Source of the DNA: Membranihabitans maritimus
Lineage (GTDB): Bacteria > Bacteroidota > Bacteroidia > Chitinophagales > Saprospiraceae
Reading direction: 5' to 3'
DNA: 64,000 nucleotides
Assembly (NCBI RefSeq): GCF_021729145.1
Contig: NZ_JAJSLW010000001.1
Span: 186,001-250,000 of the forward strand
Positions within the stretch are counted from its first letter, which is position 1. Each line of letters begins with the position of its first letter. The notes beneath the pieces were generated by a model. The model saw nothing but the letters and a program-made list of their open reading frames with translations. It was not told the origin of the DNA and searched no databases. The position numbers and the translations under genes are program-made. Shown piece by piece: positions 28,001-36,445 of the stretch.

Positions 28001-28546
28001 TCAAAGGTTAAAAGAGAGGTAAAGCAATAAAAGGACGTCAAATCCGAAAAGTTTGTAGTTTAATTTTAGTGTTTTCAAGGCCTGGGCCAAGTGATTGCGT
28101 ACCGTATGGGGAGATATCTTTAATTCTTCTGCTATTTCTTTATAGGTCAATCCCTGTTCGCGGCTTAGCAAAAACACCTCTCTTTGGCGGACGGGTAACT
28201 GGTCAATTACGTTTTTAATTTTATCCTCCAGGTCTTCAGCTATAATTTCTTCTTCTACCTCCACAAATTCATCACAATACGATTGAATCATTTCGTCCTT
28301 TAAGGTATTATTATTATTTATCTTTTTAAAGTACTTATATGTTCGGTTACGTGCAATGGTGAAAATATAGGCTTCTAAATTCTCTATTTTTTTTAATTCC
28401 TTTTGCTTTTTTACCAATTGCAAAAAAACATCTTGTGTCAGGTCTTTTGCAATATGTTCCGATATTACATGTAGCAATGCAAAGGCATATACCCGCGGGT
28501 AATACTTGTCAATTATAGCATGTATATCAGTACCGTTATTATCCAC
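28001..28546 (-). CDS. ECF-type sigma factor of locus B
   Basis: 181 residues starting at a GTG (no in-frame ATG nearby). Region 2 is seen in AIIDKYYPRVYAFALLHV and AKDLTQDVFLQLVKKQ, and region 4 in LPVRQREVFLLSREQGLTYKEIAEELKISPHTVRNHLAQALKTL. The protein ends in a hydrophobic tail (LFGFDVLLLLYLSFNL). It closely resembles the locus A sigma factor (2260-2802) in arrangement and motifs. It is divergent from fecR (28883) and should be held by that FecR and released on SusC signalling. An 18-bp element at 28620-28637 is shared with the orphan sigma gene. Confidence 0.93.
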   Translation of the reverse strand: MDNNGTDIHAIIDKYYPRVYAFALLHVISEHIAKDLTQDVFLQLVKKQKELKKIENLEAYIFTIARNRTYKYFKKINNNNTLKDEMIQSYCDEFVEVEEEIIAEDLEDKIKNVIDQLPVRQREVFLLSREQGLTYKEIAEELKISPHTVRNHLAQALKTLKLNYKLFGFDVLLLLYLSFNL

Positions 28547-28619
28547 AACAATTAAACTTCTTATTATTTACATATAGCACCAATGTACTTAATATTTCAA
28601 ATTTATTTGGAGAAACCAT

Positions 28620-28637
28620 TTTTAAGTTATTGTTATC
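28620..28637 (-). promoter_or_regulatory. 18-bp element upstream of locus B sigma gene, shared with 26417-26434
   Basis: Minus-strand reading GATAACAATAACTTAAAA, 73 bases before the sigma GTG. It is identical to the element 71 bases before the orphan sigma ATG. It is not found before the locus A sigma gene. Confidence 0.5.
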
Positions 28638-28831
28638 AAATTTATCATAATTCACATTTGAGGGCAGGAGTTAGCGCAAATTAAATAAAAGATTTAACTA
28701 GTCAAAGTTAAATTTTATTATTCTTGATTAAGATAGACTGTATTATTATTTGGAAATAGACAAACAGAATAAAATTTTAGATTCAACAAATGCATCCATG
28801 CGAATTTCTTTTATAAAAATCTTTTGATACA

Positions 28832-28865
28832 ACTAGTACAAAACCTTCCTTATAGACTTATACTA
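28832..28865 (+). promoter_or_regulatory. Candidate ECF-sigma promoter of fecR, locus B
   Basis: ACTAGT (28832-28837), 18 bases, then ACTTATACTA (28856-28865) followed by TTAAA. Spacing equals that of the locus A copy at 2897-2930, with one base different in the second box. The fecR ATG is 17 bases downstream, so the leader would be very short if the second box is the -10 element. Confidence 0.55.
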
Positions 28866-28882
28866 TTAAACTGGGAATTTTA

Positions 28883-29878
28883 ATGCAAGAAAAAAGAAAG
28901 GATGAAAAAGGTCATAAAGAAAGAATGAAATCTCTTTATGAAAAACTGGTAAGCAGAAGTATTTCAAAGGAAGAGTTGGCAGAGTTATATGCTATATTGG
29001 GAACTCAGGGAAATAATAGGGATCTGGATAAAAATATGCTAGCAACCTGGGAAGGAGTTGTACCAAATCCCAAGGTATCTTATTTAAATTCCCAAATTGA
29101 GAGTATTAAAAACGAAGTAAGAAAAAGATCTAATAGCAGAAAGGTGTTTCGTATAGCAAGTGGTGTTGCAGCGAGTATAGTTCTAATAGTCGCGTCAATT
29201 GTACTGATTAACTTAAAAAAACAAGAGGTATATTATAGTACTGACTATGGTGAAAGAAAAACAATACAATTACCGGACAGGTCTGTAGTTCAACTAAATG
29301 CTAATTCAACAATTAAGTGGGATAACAATTGGGAAGATACTGGAATTCGCGAAGCTTTTCTTTCTGGTGAGGCATTCTTTGAAGTAAGACACCTGAATAA
29401 GGATCAAAAATTTGTGGTCCATACGGACGATTTGAACATTGAAGTTTTAGGTACATCATTTAATGTTTCCAAAAGAGATACCGAAACGGAAGTATATCTT
29501 GAAGAAGGGAAGGTAGAAATAGGGTACTTTGATAAGATAAATCAAGCAAAGAAAATAGTTATGACTCCCGGGCAGAGAGTGTTATTTTCAAAGAAATTAA
29601 GTCAATACATTCAAGTAACCAGTGAGAAAAACAACAGAGTAGCCTCCTGGAAAGATGATGTTCTATACTTTGAAGATCAATCAGTAAAAGAGATTCTTGA
29701 AGAGGTAAGCCAGATATATGGTATTGAGTATGTTATTCCGGATACCATTTTAGCACAAAAGAAAATGAACTTTGCTGTTCCGTATACGGAGTGGGAGCCG
29801 ACAAAAGAAGCATTTGAATTAACGATGGGATTGAATATTGTGGAAAAGAAGGGAAAATTTATTATTCAAAAAAGATAG
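28883..29878 (+). CDS. FecR-type anti-sigma factor/sensor of locus B
   Basis: 331 residues: cytoplasmic helical region, one membrane segment (about 92-108, IASGVAASIVLIVASIVLI), FecR domain (DYGERKTIQLPDRSVVQLN, FLSGEAFFEV, VLGTSFNVS, EEGKVEIGY) and C-terminal DUF4974 (LYFEDQSVKEILEEVSQIYG to the end). It should sequester the divergent sigma factor until the STN domain of the adjacent SusC signals. It is clearly homologous to the locus A FecR along its whole length. The TAG stop (29876-29878) again lies at the base of a hairpin before susC. The start ATG is the first codon after the candidate promoter. Confidence 0.94.
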   Translation: MQEKRKDEKGHKERMKSLYEKLVSRSISKEELAELYAILGTQGNNRDLDKNMLATWEGVVPNPKVSYLNSQIESIKNEVRKRSNSRKVFRIASGVAASIVLIVASIVLINLKKQEVYYSTDYGERKTIQLPDRSVVQLNANSTIKWDNNWEDTGIREAFLSGEAFFEVRHLNKDQKFVVHTDDLNIEVLGTSFNVSKRDTETEVYLEEGKVEIGYFDKINQAKKIVMTPGQRVLFSKKLSQYIQVTSEKNNRVASWKDDVLYFEDQSVKEILEEVSQIYGIEYVIPDTILAQKKMNFAVPYTEWEPTKEAFELTMGLNIVEKKGKFIIQKR

Positions 29879-29901
29879 GATATGTACGGCAATACATATC
29901 C
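29878..29901 (+). promoter_or_regulatory. Conserved hairpin between fecR and susC, locus B
   Basis: Arms GGATATGTA (29878-29886) and TACATATCC (29893-29901) with loop CGGCAA. The arms are base-for-base the same as in locus A, while the loop differs. It ends 36 bases before the susC ATG, against 40 in locus A, and both genes begin in the context AAAAGTATGAA. Confidence 0.72.
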
Positions 29902-29937
29902 CTATCTATAAATATTTATAACATAAATTCTAAAAGT

Positions 29938-32900
29938 ATGAAATTAAAAAATTTTACTCAAATGAAATGGAGTTTATTCCTCCTATTTTGTGTGAGTGTG
30001 TTTACGCCACCCGGCACAATGGCTAAACCGAGTGATACCCAGGAAATGAAATTTCTCGATGCTGTAAGGGAAATCAGTCAAAATTTTGACGTGTATTTTT
30101 CGTTTGACCGGGAGATGGTAAAGGACATAACCGTTCATTATGAATCCAGCTCCATATCAAGTTTAGACGAAGCCATACAAACAATAATAGCAGGAACAGA
30201 TCTCCAATACAAATTAATTGATTCCCGATTTGTAATCATCTACAAAAAGGATTTGGAAGGCATTCGTTCAATGAAAAAGATGATGGAGCATATGGAAGAA
30301 ATAGTTGCTCAGGACGAAAATTATATCATCCGTCCGACTAAGCGGCTACCGTTACGAAAATTTTACGACAACCCTTATCGACAATTAAAAGGAATGGTAT
30401 TAAATATTACAGGGAACATCAAGGACGATCAAGGCAATCCTCTGATAGGGGTAAACGTTCGGGTGAAAGGAACAAATAAAGGGACAGCTAGTGATTTTGA
30501 CGGACGTTTTGAGTTAAATGATGTCAATGAAAATGATGTCCTGGTCTTAAGTTATATCGGATATCAAACGGTTGAAATTCCGATCGACGGACGAACCAGT
30601 ATCGAAGTAACCTTGATCTCGGATTCAGAGTTATTAGATGAAGTGGTAGTAGTAGGGTATGGAACACAGAAGAAAAGTGATTTGACAGGATCTGTAGTAC
30701 GAGCCAATATAAACGCATTTAGAGAACAACCCAATGTTTCTATAATGCAATCCCTCCAGGGGGCTGTTCCGGGGTTAAACGTGGGACAGGTTAACAGCGC
30801 AGGACAGGAACCGAGTTTTTCTATTAGGGGCAGAACAACCATTTCCGGTGAAACGTCTCCTCTAATTGTGGTTGATGGGATCATTTTTCGTGGGAATATA
30901 ATCGATTTAAACCCTAATGATATTGAGACCATTGATATTCTAAAAGATGCAAGTTCTGCTGCCGTATATGGATCTCAAGCTGCAAATGGGGTTATTTTGA
31001 TTACAACATCAAAATCGGATGGTAAAAAAGGTAAGCCGGTCATTAACTTATCCAGTCAATTTTCTTTTCAGCGTCCTCATAAAACGTTTGAATATCCCGA
31101 TGTGGATTATTGGATTGAAAAGACTGAAAGATCGGATTTTTTACAAAGTCGGACACCTGAATCCGGATATCTTACCTCCAATCCTAATTATTCATTTACA
31201 TCAAGATTTGAGACGGCTGATGAAGTTCGGGCTCATGCAAATGGGATTACAACAAATTGGTATGACTTGGTGACAAGAAACAATATCAATACTCAAACCC
31301 ACAACATTTCGATTAACAATAATACTGATTTTAGCAATTACTACATTTCTTTGGGATATAGCAAACAGGTGGGGTATATGGTCAATGAGGATTACAACCG
31401 GATAAATGCTCGGATAAACGCAGAAAATAAAATCACTGATTGGTTAAATATTGATATCCAATCTTATTTGACACAAAGTGATTATTCCGGTGCGGAAATT
31501 AGTCCCAGATTTCGGTACGAGCACAATCCTTTTATGACTCCATACAATGAGACTGGTGAATTTGTTTCCTTCCCGGGCGGACAATTTATTAATCCTCTGT
31601 TAAGTGCAGGAGCTGATGATTTGAATAAAAGGCTAAATATTTCAGGAAATATTTCGGCCATTATCAAAATTCCTTTTATCAATGGGTTGTCCTACCGTTT
31701 GAATTACAACAACAATTACATCACTGGGAGTCAGTACCGCTTTGAAGAATACGGATCCAATTTTAGAGGCAGCGGATATAAGACAGAGAATAGAAATTAC
31801 AACTGGACCGCAGATAACATAATTGCTTACAATAATACTTTTGGGGGCAGGCATAGTGTAAACGCTACTTTTGTATATGGATTTGAAAAATTGAATTTTA
31901 CAGGTACTACAGCATCTGCTTCGGATTTTATAAATAGCGTGTTGAGTTATAATCGTTTACAAGCAGGAAACGCTGAATTATACGGAGTCAGTACAAGTGC
32001 ATGGGAAGAATCCAGTCTGTATCAAATGGGGCGACTTTTTTATGGATATGACAATAAATATTTATTGACCGGAACCATTAGAAGAGACGGATTCTCCGGA
32101 TTTAGTGAAGAAAACAAGTTCGGAATTTTTCCATCCGTAGCTATTGCATGGGTGGCTTCGCAGGAATCTTTTATTTATGAAAACGTGGAATGGCTGGAAC
32201 TTTTAAAGTTTCGGATCTCGTATGGAACTAATGGAAACAGAACTATTGCAAGATATCAAACCTTGGCAACCGTCGATGGGGGCTTTAATTATGTTACAGC
32301 AGATGAAAATCCGATTTACACCCAATATGCCAATAGTTTGGCAAGTCCAAATTTAAAATGGGAAACCACAACCGGTATCAATTTAGGGTTGGATTTTGAA
32401 TTTCAAAAAGGACGATTGTTTGGTTCCATTGATTATTACAACAATAATACATACGACCTTTTGTACAATGTAGACATACCGGCGATTAGCAGATATTCCA
32501 TCTTTCCGGATAATCTTGGCAAAATACACAATCACGGCTTGGAAGTACAACTATCTACGATGAATGTGCAAAAAAATGATTTTACATGGTTAAGTACTTT
32601 TGCTTTTTCCCGAAACAGAAACGAGTTGAAGGAACTTCTCGGCTTTGATAATGATGGTGATGGTAGAGAGGACGATTTAGTATCCGAAGGATTGTTTATA
32701 GAACAGCCGCTTTCATCCATTTATACTTATGAAATAACCGGAGATTTTTGGCAGGTAGGAGATGACTTACCTCCTGGTTTTGCTTTGGGAAGTTATAAGA
32801 TCCAGGATCTTAATAGCGATGGTGAATTTACACCCGCCGATGACCGAAGAATCATTGGTTATAGTGATCCCTCCTATCGTTTTAGTATTAATAACGAAGT

Positions 32901-33339
32901 TAATTATAAAAACTGGACATTAAGGGTGTTCATCAATGCAATACAGGGTGGTAAAGATTATTATCTTGGGTTAGATGATTTAAGCAATTGGTCATTATCA
33001 GAGAGTGTATTTCGTAGAAATTTACCTAAAGAAATCGATTTTTGGTCTCCCGATAACCCCAATGCACGGTATCAGTCAATACCTATAACAGGGCATTTTG
33101 GCGATCGCTACACACAGAGAAATTTTGTACGACTTCAAGACGTTTCCCTATCCTATAATTTCCCCCAAGATATATTGCATAATTCTTTTGCACAAAGTAT
33201 AGTCCTTTACGCAAGTGGAAAAAATTTAGCTACCTGGACCAAATGGCCGGGCTGGGATCCGGAAACCGGAGAAGGAATGACAAGGGATGGACGACCGGTA
33301 CTATCTAGTTTTACTCTGGGCATTAACGTCAAATTTTAA
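29938..33339 (+). CDS. susC-like: SusC-like TonB-dependent transporter/transducer of locus B
   Basis: 1133 residues. Signal peptide (KWSLFLLFCVSVFTPPGTMA); STN domain (about 35-105, VYFSFDREMVKDITVHYES); linker with LPLRKFYDNPYRQLKG; CNA-B-like domain (about 160-235, GNPLIGVNVRVKGTNKG); DEVVVVGYGTQKKSD motif; plug (GQEPSFSIRGRTTIS, IDILKDASSAAVYG); then a barrel ending LGINVKF. The first about 270 residues are very similar to the locus A SusC, while plug and barrel differ strongly. The signalling front end is therefore conserved and the transport part specialised. It imports the locus B ligand with the next gene product. Confidence 0.95.
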   Translation: MKLKNFTQMKWSLFLLFCVSVFTPPGTMAKPSDTQEMKFLDAVREISQNFDVYFSFDREMVKDITVHYESSSISSLDEAIQTIIAGTDLQYKLIDSRFVIIYKKDLEGIRSMKKMMEHMEEIVAQDENYIIRPTKRLPLRKFYDNPYRQLKGMVLNITGNIKDDQGNPLIGVNVRVKGTNKGTASDFDGRFELNDVNENDVLVLSYIGYQTVEIPIDGRTSIEVTLISDSELLDEVVVVGYGTQKKSDLTGSVVRANINAFREQPNVSIMQSLQGAVPGLNVGQVNSAGQEPSFSIRGRTTISGETSPLIVVDGIIFRGNIIDLNPNDIETIDILKDASSAAVYGSQAANGVILITTSKSDGKKGKPVINLSSQFSFQRPHKTFEYPDVDYWIEKTERSDFLQSRTPESGYLTSNPNYSFTSRFETADEVRAHANGITTNWYDLVTRNNINTQTHNISINNNTDFSNYYISLGYSKQVGYMVNEDYNRINARINAENKITDWLNIDIQSYLTQSDYSGAEISPRFRYEHNPFMTPYNETGEFVSFPGGQFINPLLSAGADDLNKRLNISGNISAIIKIPFINGLSYRLNYNNNYITGSQYRFEEYGSNFRGSGYKTENRNYNWTADNIIAYNNTFGGRHSVNATFVYGFEKLNFTGTTASASDFINSVLSYNRLQAGNAELYGVSTSAWEESSLYQMGRLFYGYDNKYLLTGTIRRDGFSGFSEENKFGIFPSVAIAWVASQESFIYENVEWLELLKFRISYGTNGNRTIARYQTLATVDGGFNYVTADENPIYTQYANSLASPNLKWETTTGINLGLDFEFQKGRLFGSIDYYNNNTYDLLYNVDIPAISRYSIFPDNLGKIHNHGLEVQLSTMNVQKNDFTWLSTFAFSRNRNELKELLGFDNDGDGREDDLVSEGLFIEQPLSSIYTYEITGDFWQVGDDLPPGFALGSYKIQDLNSDGEFTPADDRRIIGYSDPSYRFSINNEVNYKNWTLRVFINAIQGGKDYYLGLDDLSNWSLSESVFRRNLPKEIDFWSPDNPNARYQSIPITGHFGDRYTQRNFVRLQDVSLSYNFPQDILHNSFAQSIVLYASGKNLATWTKWPGWDPETGEGMTRDGRPVLSSFTLGINVKF

Positions 33340-33350
33340 AATCTAATACA

Positions 33351-35099
33351 ATGAAAATAATTACTAAAAATAAAATTCAATTAAAAACACTATTTGTGTG
33401 CTTTTTATATCTCATTACCACCAATTCTTGTGATCAGGATGATTTTTTAAAAGAAGTGCCGCTCGATTTTTATTCGCCTGAAAATGCTTTTATCACAAAT
33501 GAGGATTTCCAATCTGCAGTAATGCACTTGTACGGCCAGTACAGAGCCGATTTTTGGGATGATTCTGGTTCTGGGGGAGTTTACAGTGTTTGGCAATTTA
33601 CTGATTTGGTACATGGTACAAGCTCAGCAGGATTAATGAATCACGCAGGAAATCTTACGTCACAATCAAGTACCGTATATGAATATTTTTGGAAACGAGC
33701 TTACCGCATCATATATGACGCCAATACTATTATCGAGAGATCTGAAGCACAAGAAAGTGAATTGACAGATGAACAAAAGAAACTAATCCAGGCTGAAGCT
33801 ATGTTTTTTCGAGGATACATGTATAAACTATTGGCCAATATGTATGGAGGTGTACCTATAACCCTTGAAGAAACTAAAGAACCTAAAAGGGATTACGTCC
33901 GTGCTTCACGTGAAGAAACATATTTACAAGCCGCAACAGATTTAAAATTTGCGGCAGATAATTTGCCTGATATTAATGAAGTGGATAACACAAGAATTAA
34001 TAATCTTGCTGCATTTCACTACCTTTCAGAAGTTTATATTTCCCTGGAACAGTGGCCAAATGCTATAGATGCAGCTAGTATGGTGATTGATCACCCCAGT
34101 ACGGCTTTAATGACCGAAAGGTTTGGCACTGATGTTGACCCGGAAAGGAACAGATTCCCTGCTCCGTTTAACGATACAATTTACGGAGGGGACGTATTCT
34201 GGGATCTTTTCCGGCCTGGTAACCAGAACCGATCTGCAGGCAATACAGAAGCCATATGGGTAATGCAGTATGCTGTAGATATACCAGGAGGAAGTGGAAG
34301 TAGGGGTGGTTTCCCGCTGGAACGTCAAGCATGCCCACGCGTTTACCAAACATCCATAATTAATGACAATGGCACCCTTCACCCAGTTGCTCCTCACCCC
34401 AATACATATCTAACTGGAAGAGGCATAGGGGGTATGCGTCCTACTAATTTTTTCCTTCGTGAACTATGGGAACGAAGCGGTTTTGACCAAGATATTAGAA
34501 ATTCAAAATACAATATTGTAAGGGATATGCCCGTAATGAATCCTGAATCCGACCATTATGGTAAATGGGTATTCCGCGATAATGTGCCGATTGTATTGGA
34601 ATCTGAAGCAGATACAACCCGAAGTTGGTATCCTTACCTTGCTAAAACCACAACTGTAGGCAAGCATCCGGAATTTTTGTATTTACCTGACCAAACTGTC
34701 CCCGGCTCATTAACCAGTAGGGCGAGAGATACTTACCGTGAAAATTATATCATACGGCTGGCAGAAACATACCTGCTGAGAGCAGAAGCATATCTAGGGC
34801 AAAATGATTTGATAAATGCAGCGGCAGATATTAATGTAGTGCGTCATCGGGCCCACGCTCCAGATGTAAATCCTTCCGATGTGAATATTGACTATATTCT
34901 TGATGAGCGACTACGTGAATTGGCTTTTGAAGAATACAGGTCTGTAACATTACGAAGGCTGGGACTCTTAGTCGAAAGATGTAAAAAATATAATCCATTA
35001 ATTCAATATCAAGATTATCACAATTTATATCCGATACCTTTTAGTGAAATTGAAAAAAATACCGGTTCTGTTTTAGAACAAAATCCCGGGTATTTTTAA
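33351..35099 (+). CDS. susD-like: SusD/RagB-like surface lipoprotein of locus B
   Basis: 582 residues. Lipoprotein signal ends at TTNSC, followed by DQDDFLKEVPLDFYSPENAF. SusD landmarks: EAMFFRGYMYKLLANMYGGVPI (TPR-like helix), YIIRLAETYLLRAEAYLGQ, NVVRHRAHAPDV, DERLRELAFEEYRS and IPFSEIEKN near the C-terminus. It is about 90 residues longer than the locus A SusD and not closely similar. It starts 11 bases after susC. Expected at the outer-membrane surface capping the SusC barrel. Confidence 0.94.
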   Translation: MKIITKNKIQLKTLFVCFLYLITTNSCDQDDFLKEVPLDFYSPENAFITNEDFQSAVMHLYGQYRADFWDDSGSGGVYSVWQFTDLVHGTSSAGLMNHAGNLTSQSSTVYEYFWKRAYRIIYDANTIIERSEAQESELTDEQKKLIQAEAMFFRGYMYKLLANMYGGVPITLEETKEPKRDYVRASREETYLQAATDLKFAADNLPDINEVDNTRINNLAAFHYLSEVYISLEQWPNAIDAASMVIDHPSTALMTERFGTDVDPERNRFPAPFNDTIYGGDVFWDLFRPGNQNRSAGNTEAIWVMQYAVDIPGGSGSRGGFPLERQACPRVYQTSIINDNGTLHPVAPHPNTYLTGRGIGGMRPTNFFLRELWERSGFDQDIRNSKYNIVRDMPVMNPESDHYGKWVFRDNVPIVLESEADTTRSWYPYLAKTTTVGKHPEFLYLPDQTVPGSLTSRARDTYRENYIIRLAETYLLRAEAYLGQNDLINAAADINVVRHRAHAPDVNPSDVNIDYILDERLRELAFEEYRSVTLRRLGLLVERCKKYNPLIQYQDYHNLYPIPFSEIEKNTGSVLEQNPGYF

Positions 35100-35161
35100 A
35101 AAAATTGCTGTAAGTTTATGGGAAAGGTCTTCGCATTTATTGAACATTGCATTTATCTTTT

Positions 35162-35184
35162 CTTTTACTTGCACTTAGTAAAAG
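35162..35184 (+). other. Small hairpin after susD, locus B
   Basis: CTTTTACT (35162-35169) pairs with AGTAAAAG (35177-35184) around a 7-base loop. It sits in the 227-base gap between susD and the PHP gene, the same place where locus A has a 14-bp inverted repeat. There is no long T-run after it. A role in lowering downstream gene expression is possible; chance cannot be excluded in A/T-rich DNA. Confidence 0.4.
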
Positions 35185-35326
35185 TTTATGCAATAGCTTT
35201 TTACTTGTAAACGAATTCGATTCCCATTAAGTATTAAAGAGCTTAAGCTATTTTTATGTCTCAATTTAATCGTGTTGGAAATACAAAGTGAATATTATCT
35301 TTAAATATAAGCACCGAAGTATTATA

Positions 35327-36433
35327 ATGAAATTCAATAATTTAACATTATTCCTGTCCAGGGTTTTCTACATTATACTTCTGGGAAGTCAATATATATT
35401 TGTTTTCATATTGTCCGGTTGCTCCTCCGGGTGGAATATTCATAATCCGTATGAACAAGTAGATTGGGAAGATCACCGGCAATACAAAGCCAATTTCCAT
35501 ACCCATACTACCCGTAGCGACGGAAAGTTTAGTCCACAAGCTGTAGTGGACAAATATCATAAATTGGGCTATAAAATTTTAACAATAACCGATCATAATG
35601 AAGTAACATTCCCCTGGACAGATTTTGCTGCGATGGAACCCAGTGATCGTGCCAAAGAACGTTTGGAAAACGGGGTGCTCGAACAGAAATCACTGACTTA
35701 TGAAAACCGGGATCCCGAAGCATTGGGGATGGTTGCAATTCAGGGCAATGAAGTTTCAACTCCCCATCATGTAAACAGTTTTTTTACAGATTATGAAAAA
35801 AGAACCGATCAGGAGCAAATAGCTTTAGAATCTATTGAATCACGTGGTGGAGTTGTCGTCATCAATCATCCCGGGCGCTATACAGGCGAGAATCCTAAAA
35901 AATACAACACAAATTGGTACGCAGATATTTTAACCCGTTTCGATAACATTGCGGGCATTGAAATTTATAATCAGGTTGATCGCTATCCGACTGATCGTCA
36001 GTTGTGGGATTCTGTTCTTGTTGAACTGATGCCGGGGCGGCCGGTATGGGGATTTTCAAATGATGACTTTCATGGCGATTTGAACAAATTGGGCGTAGGT
36101 TGGAATGTATTTATTTTACCGGAATTAACTGAAGAGTCGGTGCGAACCGGGATGGAAGAAGGTCGGTTCTTTTACGTCCATGCGGCTGAAGGCCATAATG
36201 GGGCAAAACCACCACAAATTGAATCAGTGAACGTAAACCGGAAAAAAGGAATCATTGAAATTAAGTCTATCGGACAGGATTCTATCCGCTGGATTTCGGG
36301 TGATCAAGTTATTCAACGAGGGAATTCAATCCAGCTGACAAAAAACACAGAAATATTCGATTATGTAAGAGCCGAAATCTTTGGTCCCGGCACAATTACA
36401 GGTACCCAGCCTTTCGGTATACATAATCCTTAA
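35327..36433 (+). CDS. PHP-domain phosphoesterase, predicted lipoprotein
   Basis: 368 residues from the ATG at 35327 (a GTG at 35288 would put 13 residues before the signal). The lipobox is LSGC with Cys at about residue 32. PHP metal motifs: NFHTHTTRSDG (HTH at 58-60), TITDHNE (DH at 89-90), GNEVSTPHH, NHPGRY and NDDFHG. The family hydrolyses phosphate esters using a multi-metal site. The C-terminal about 80 residues form a small beta-domain (KGIIEIKSIGQDSIRWIS) shared with the partial copy at 1-720. It is the first enzyme gene after susD in locus B and 12 bases before the large Tat protein gene. Likely on the outer membrane, removing phosphate from the bound ligand; the substrate is inferred only from context. 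Confidence 0.88.
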   Translation: MKFNNLTLFLSRVFYIILLGSQYIFVFILSGCSSGWNIHNPYEQVDWEDHRQYKANFHTHTTRSDGKFSPQAVVDKYHKLGYKILTITDHNEVTFPWTDFAAMEPSDRAKERLENGVLEQKSLTYENRDPEALGMVAIQGNEVSTPHHVNSFFTDYEKRTDQEQIALESIESRGGVVVINHPGRYTGENPKKYNTNWYADILTRFDNIAGIEIYNQVDRYPTDRQLWDSVLVELMPGRPVWGFSNDDFHGDLNKLGVGWNVFILPELTEESVRTGMEEGRFFYVHAAEGHNGAKPPQIESVNVNRKKGIIEIKSIGQDSIRWISGDQVIQRGNSIQLTKNTEIFDYVRAEIFGPGTITGTQPFGIHNP

Positions 36434-36445
36434 AATAAAACTGAA

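Larger units (their letters stand above)
28547..28882. other. Divergent regulatory region between sigma and fecR, locus B
   Basis: 336 A/T-rich bases without an ORF. It holds the 18-bp sigma-upstream element (28620-28637) and the candidate fecR promoter (28832-28865). A second ACTAGT at about 28698 lacks the downstream box and is probably not a promoter. Confidence 0.7.

Noticed and set aside
28697-28702. Second ACTAGT in the locus B regulatory region as another ECF promoter
   Set aside because: No ACTyATACTA box at 18-base spacing.
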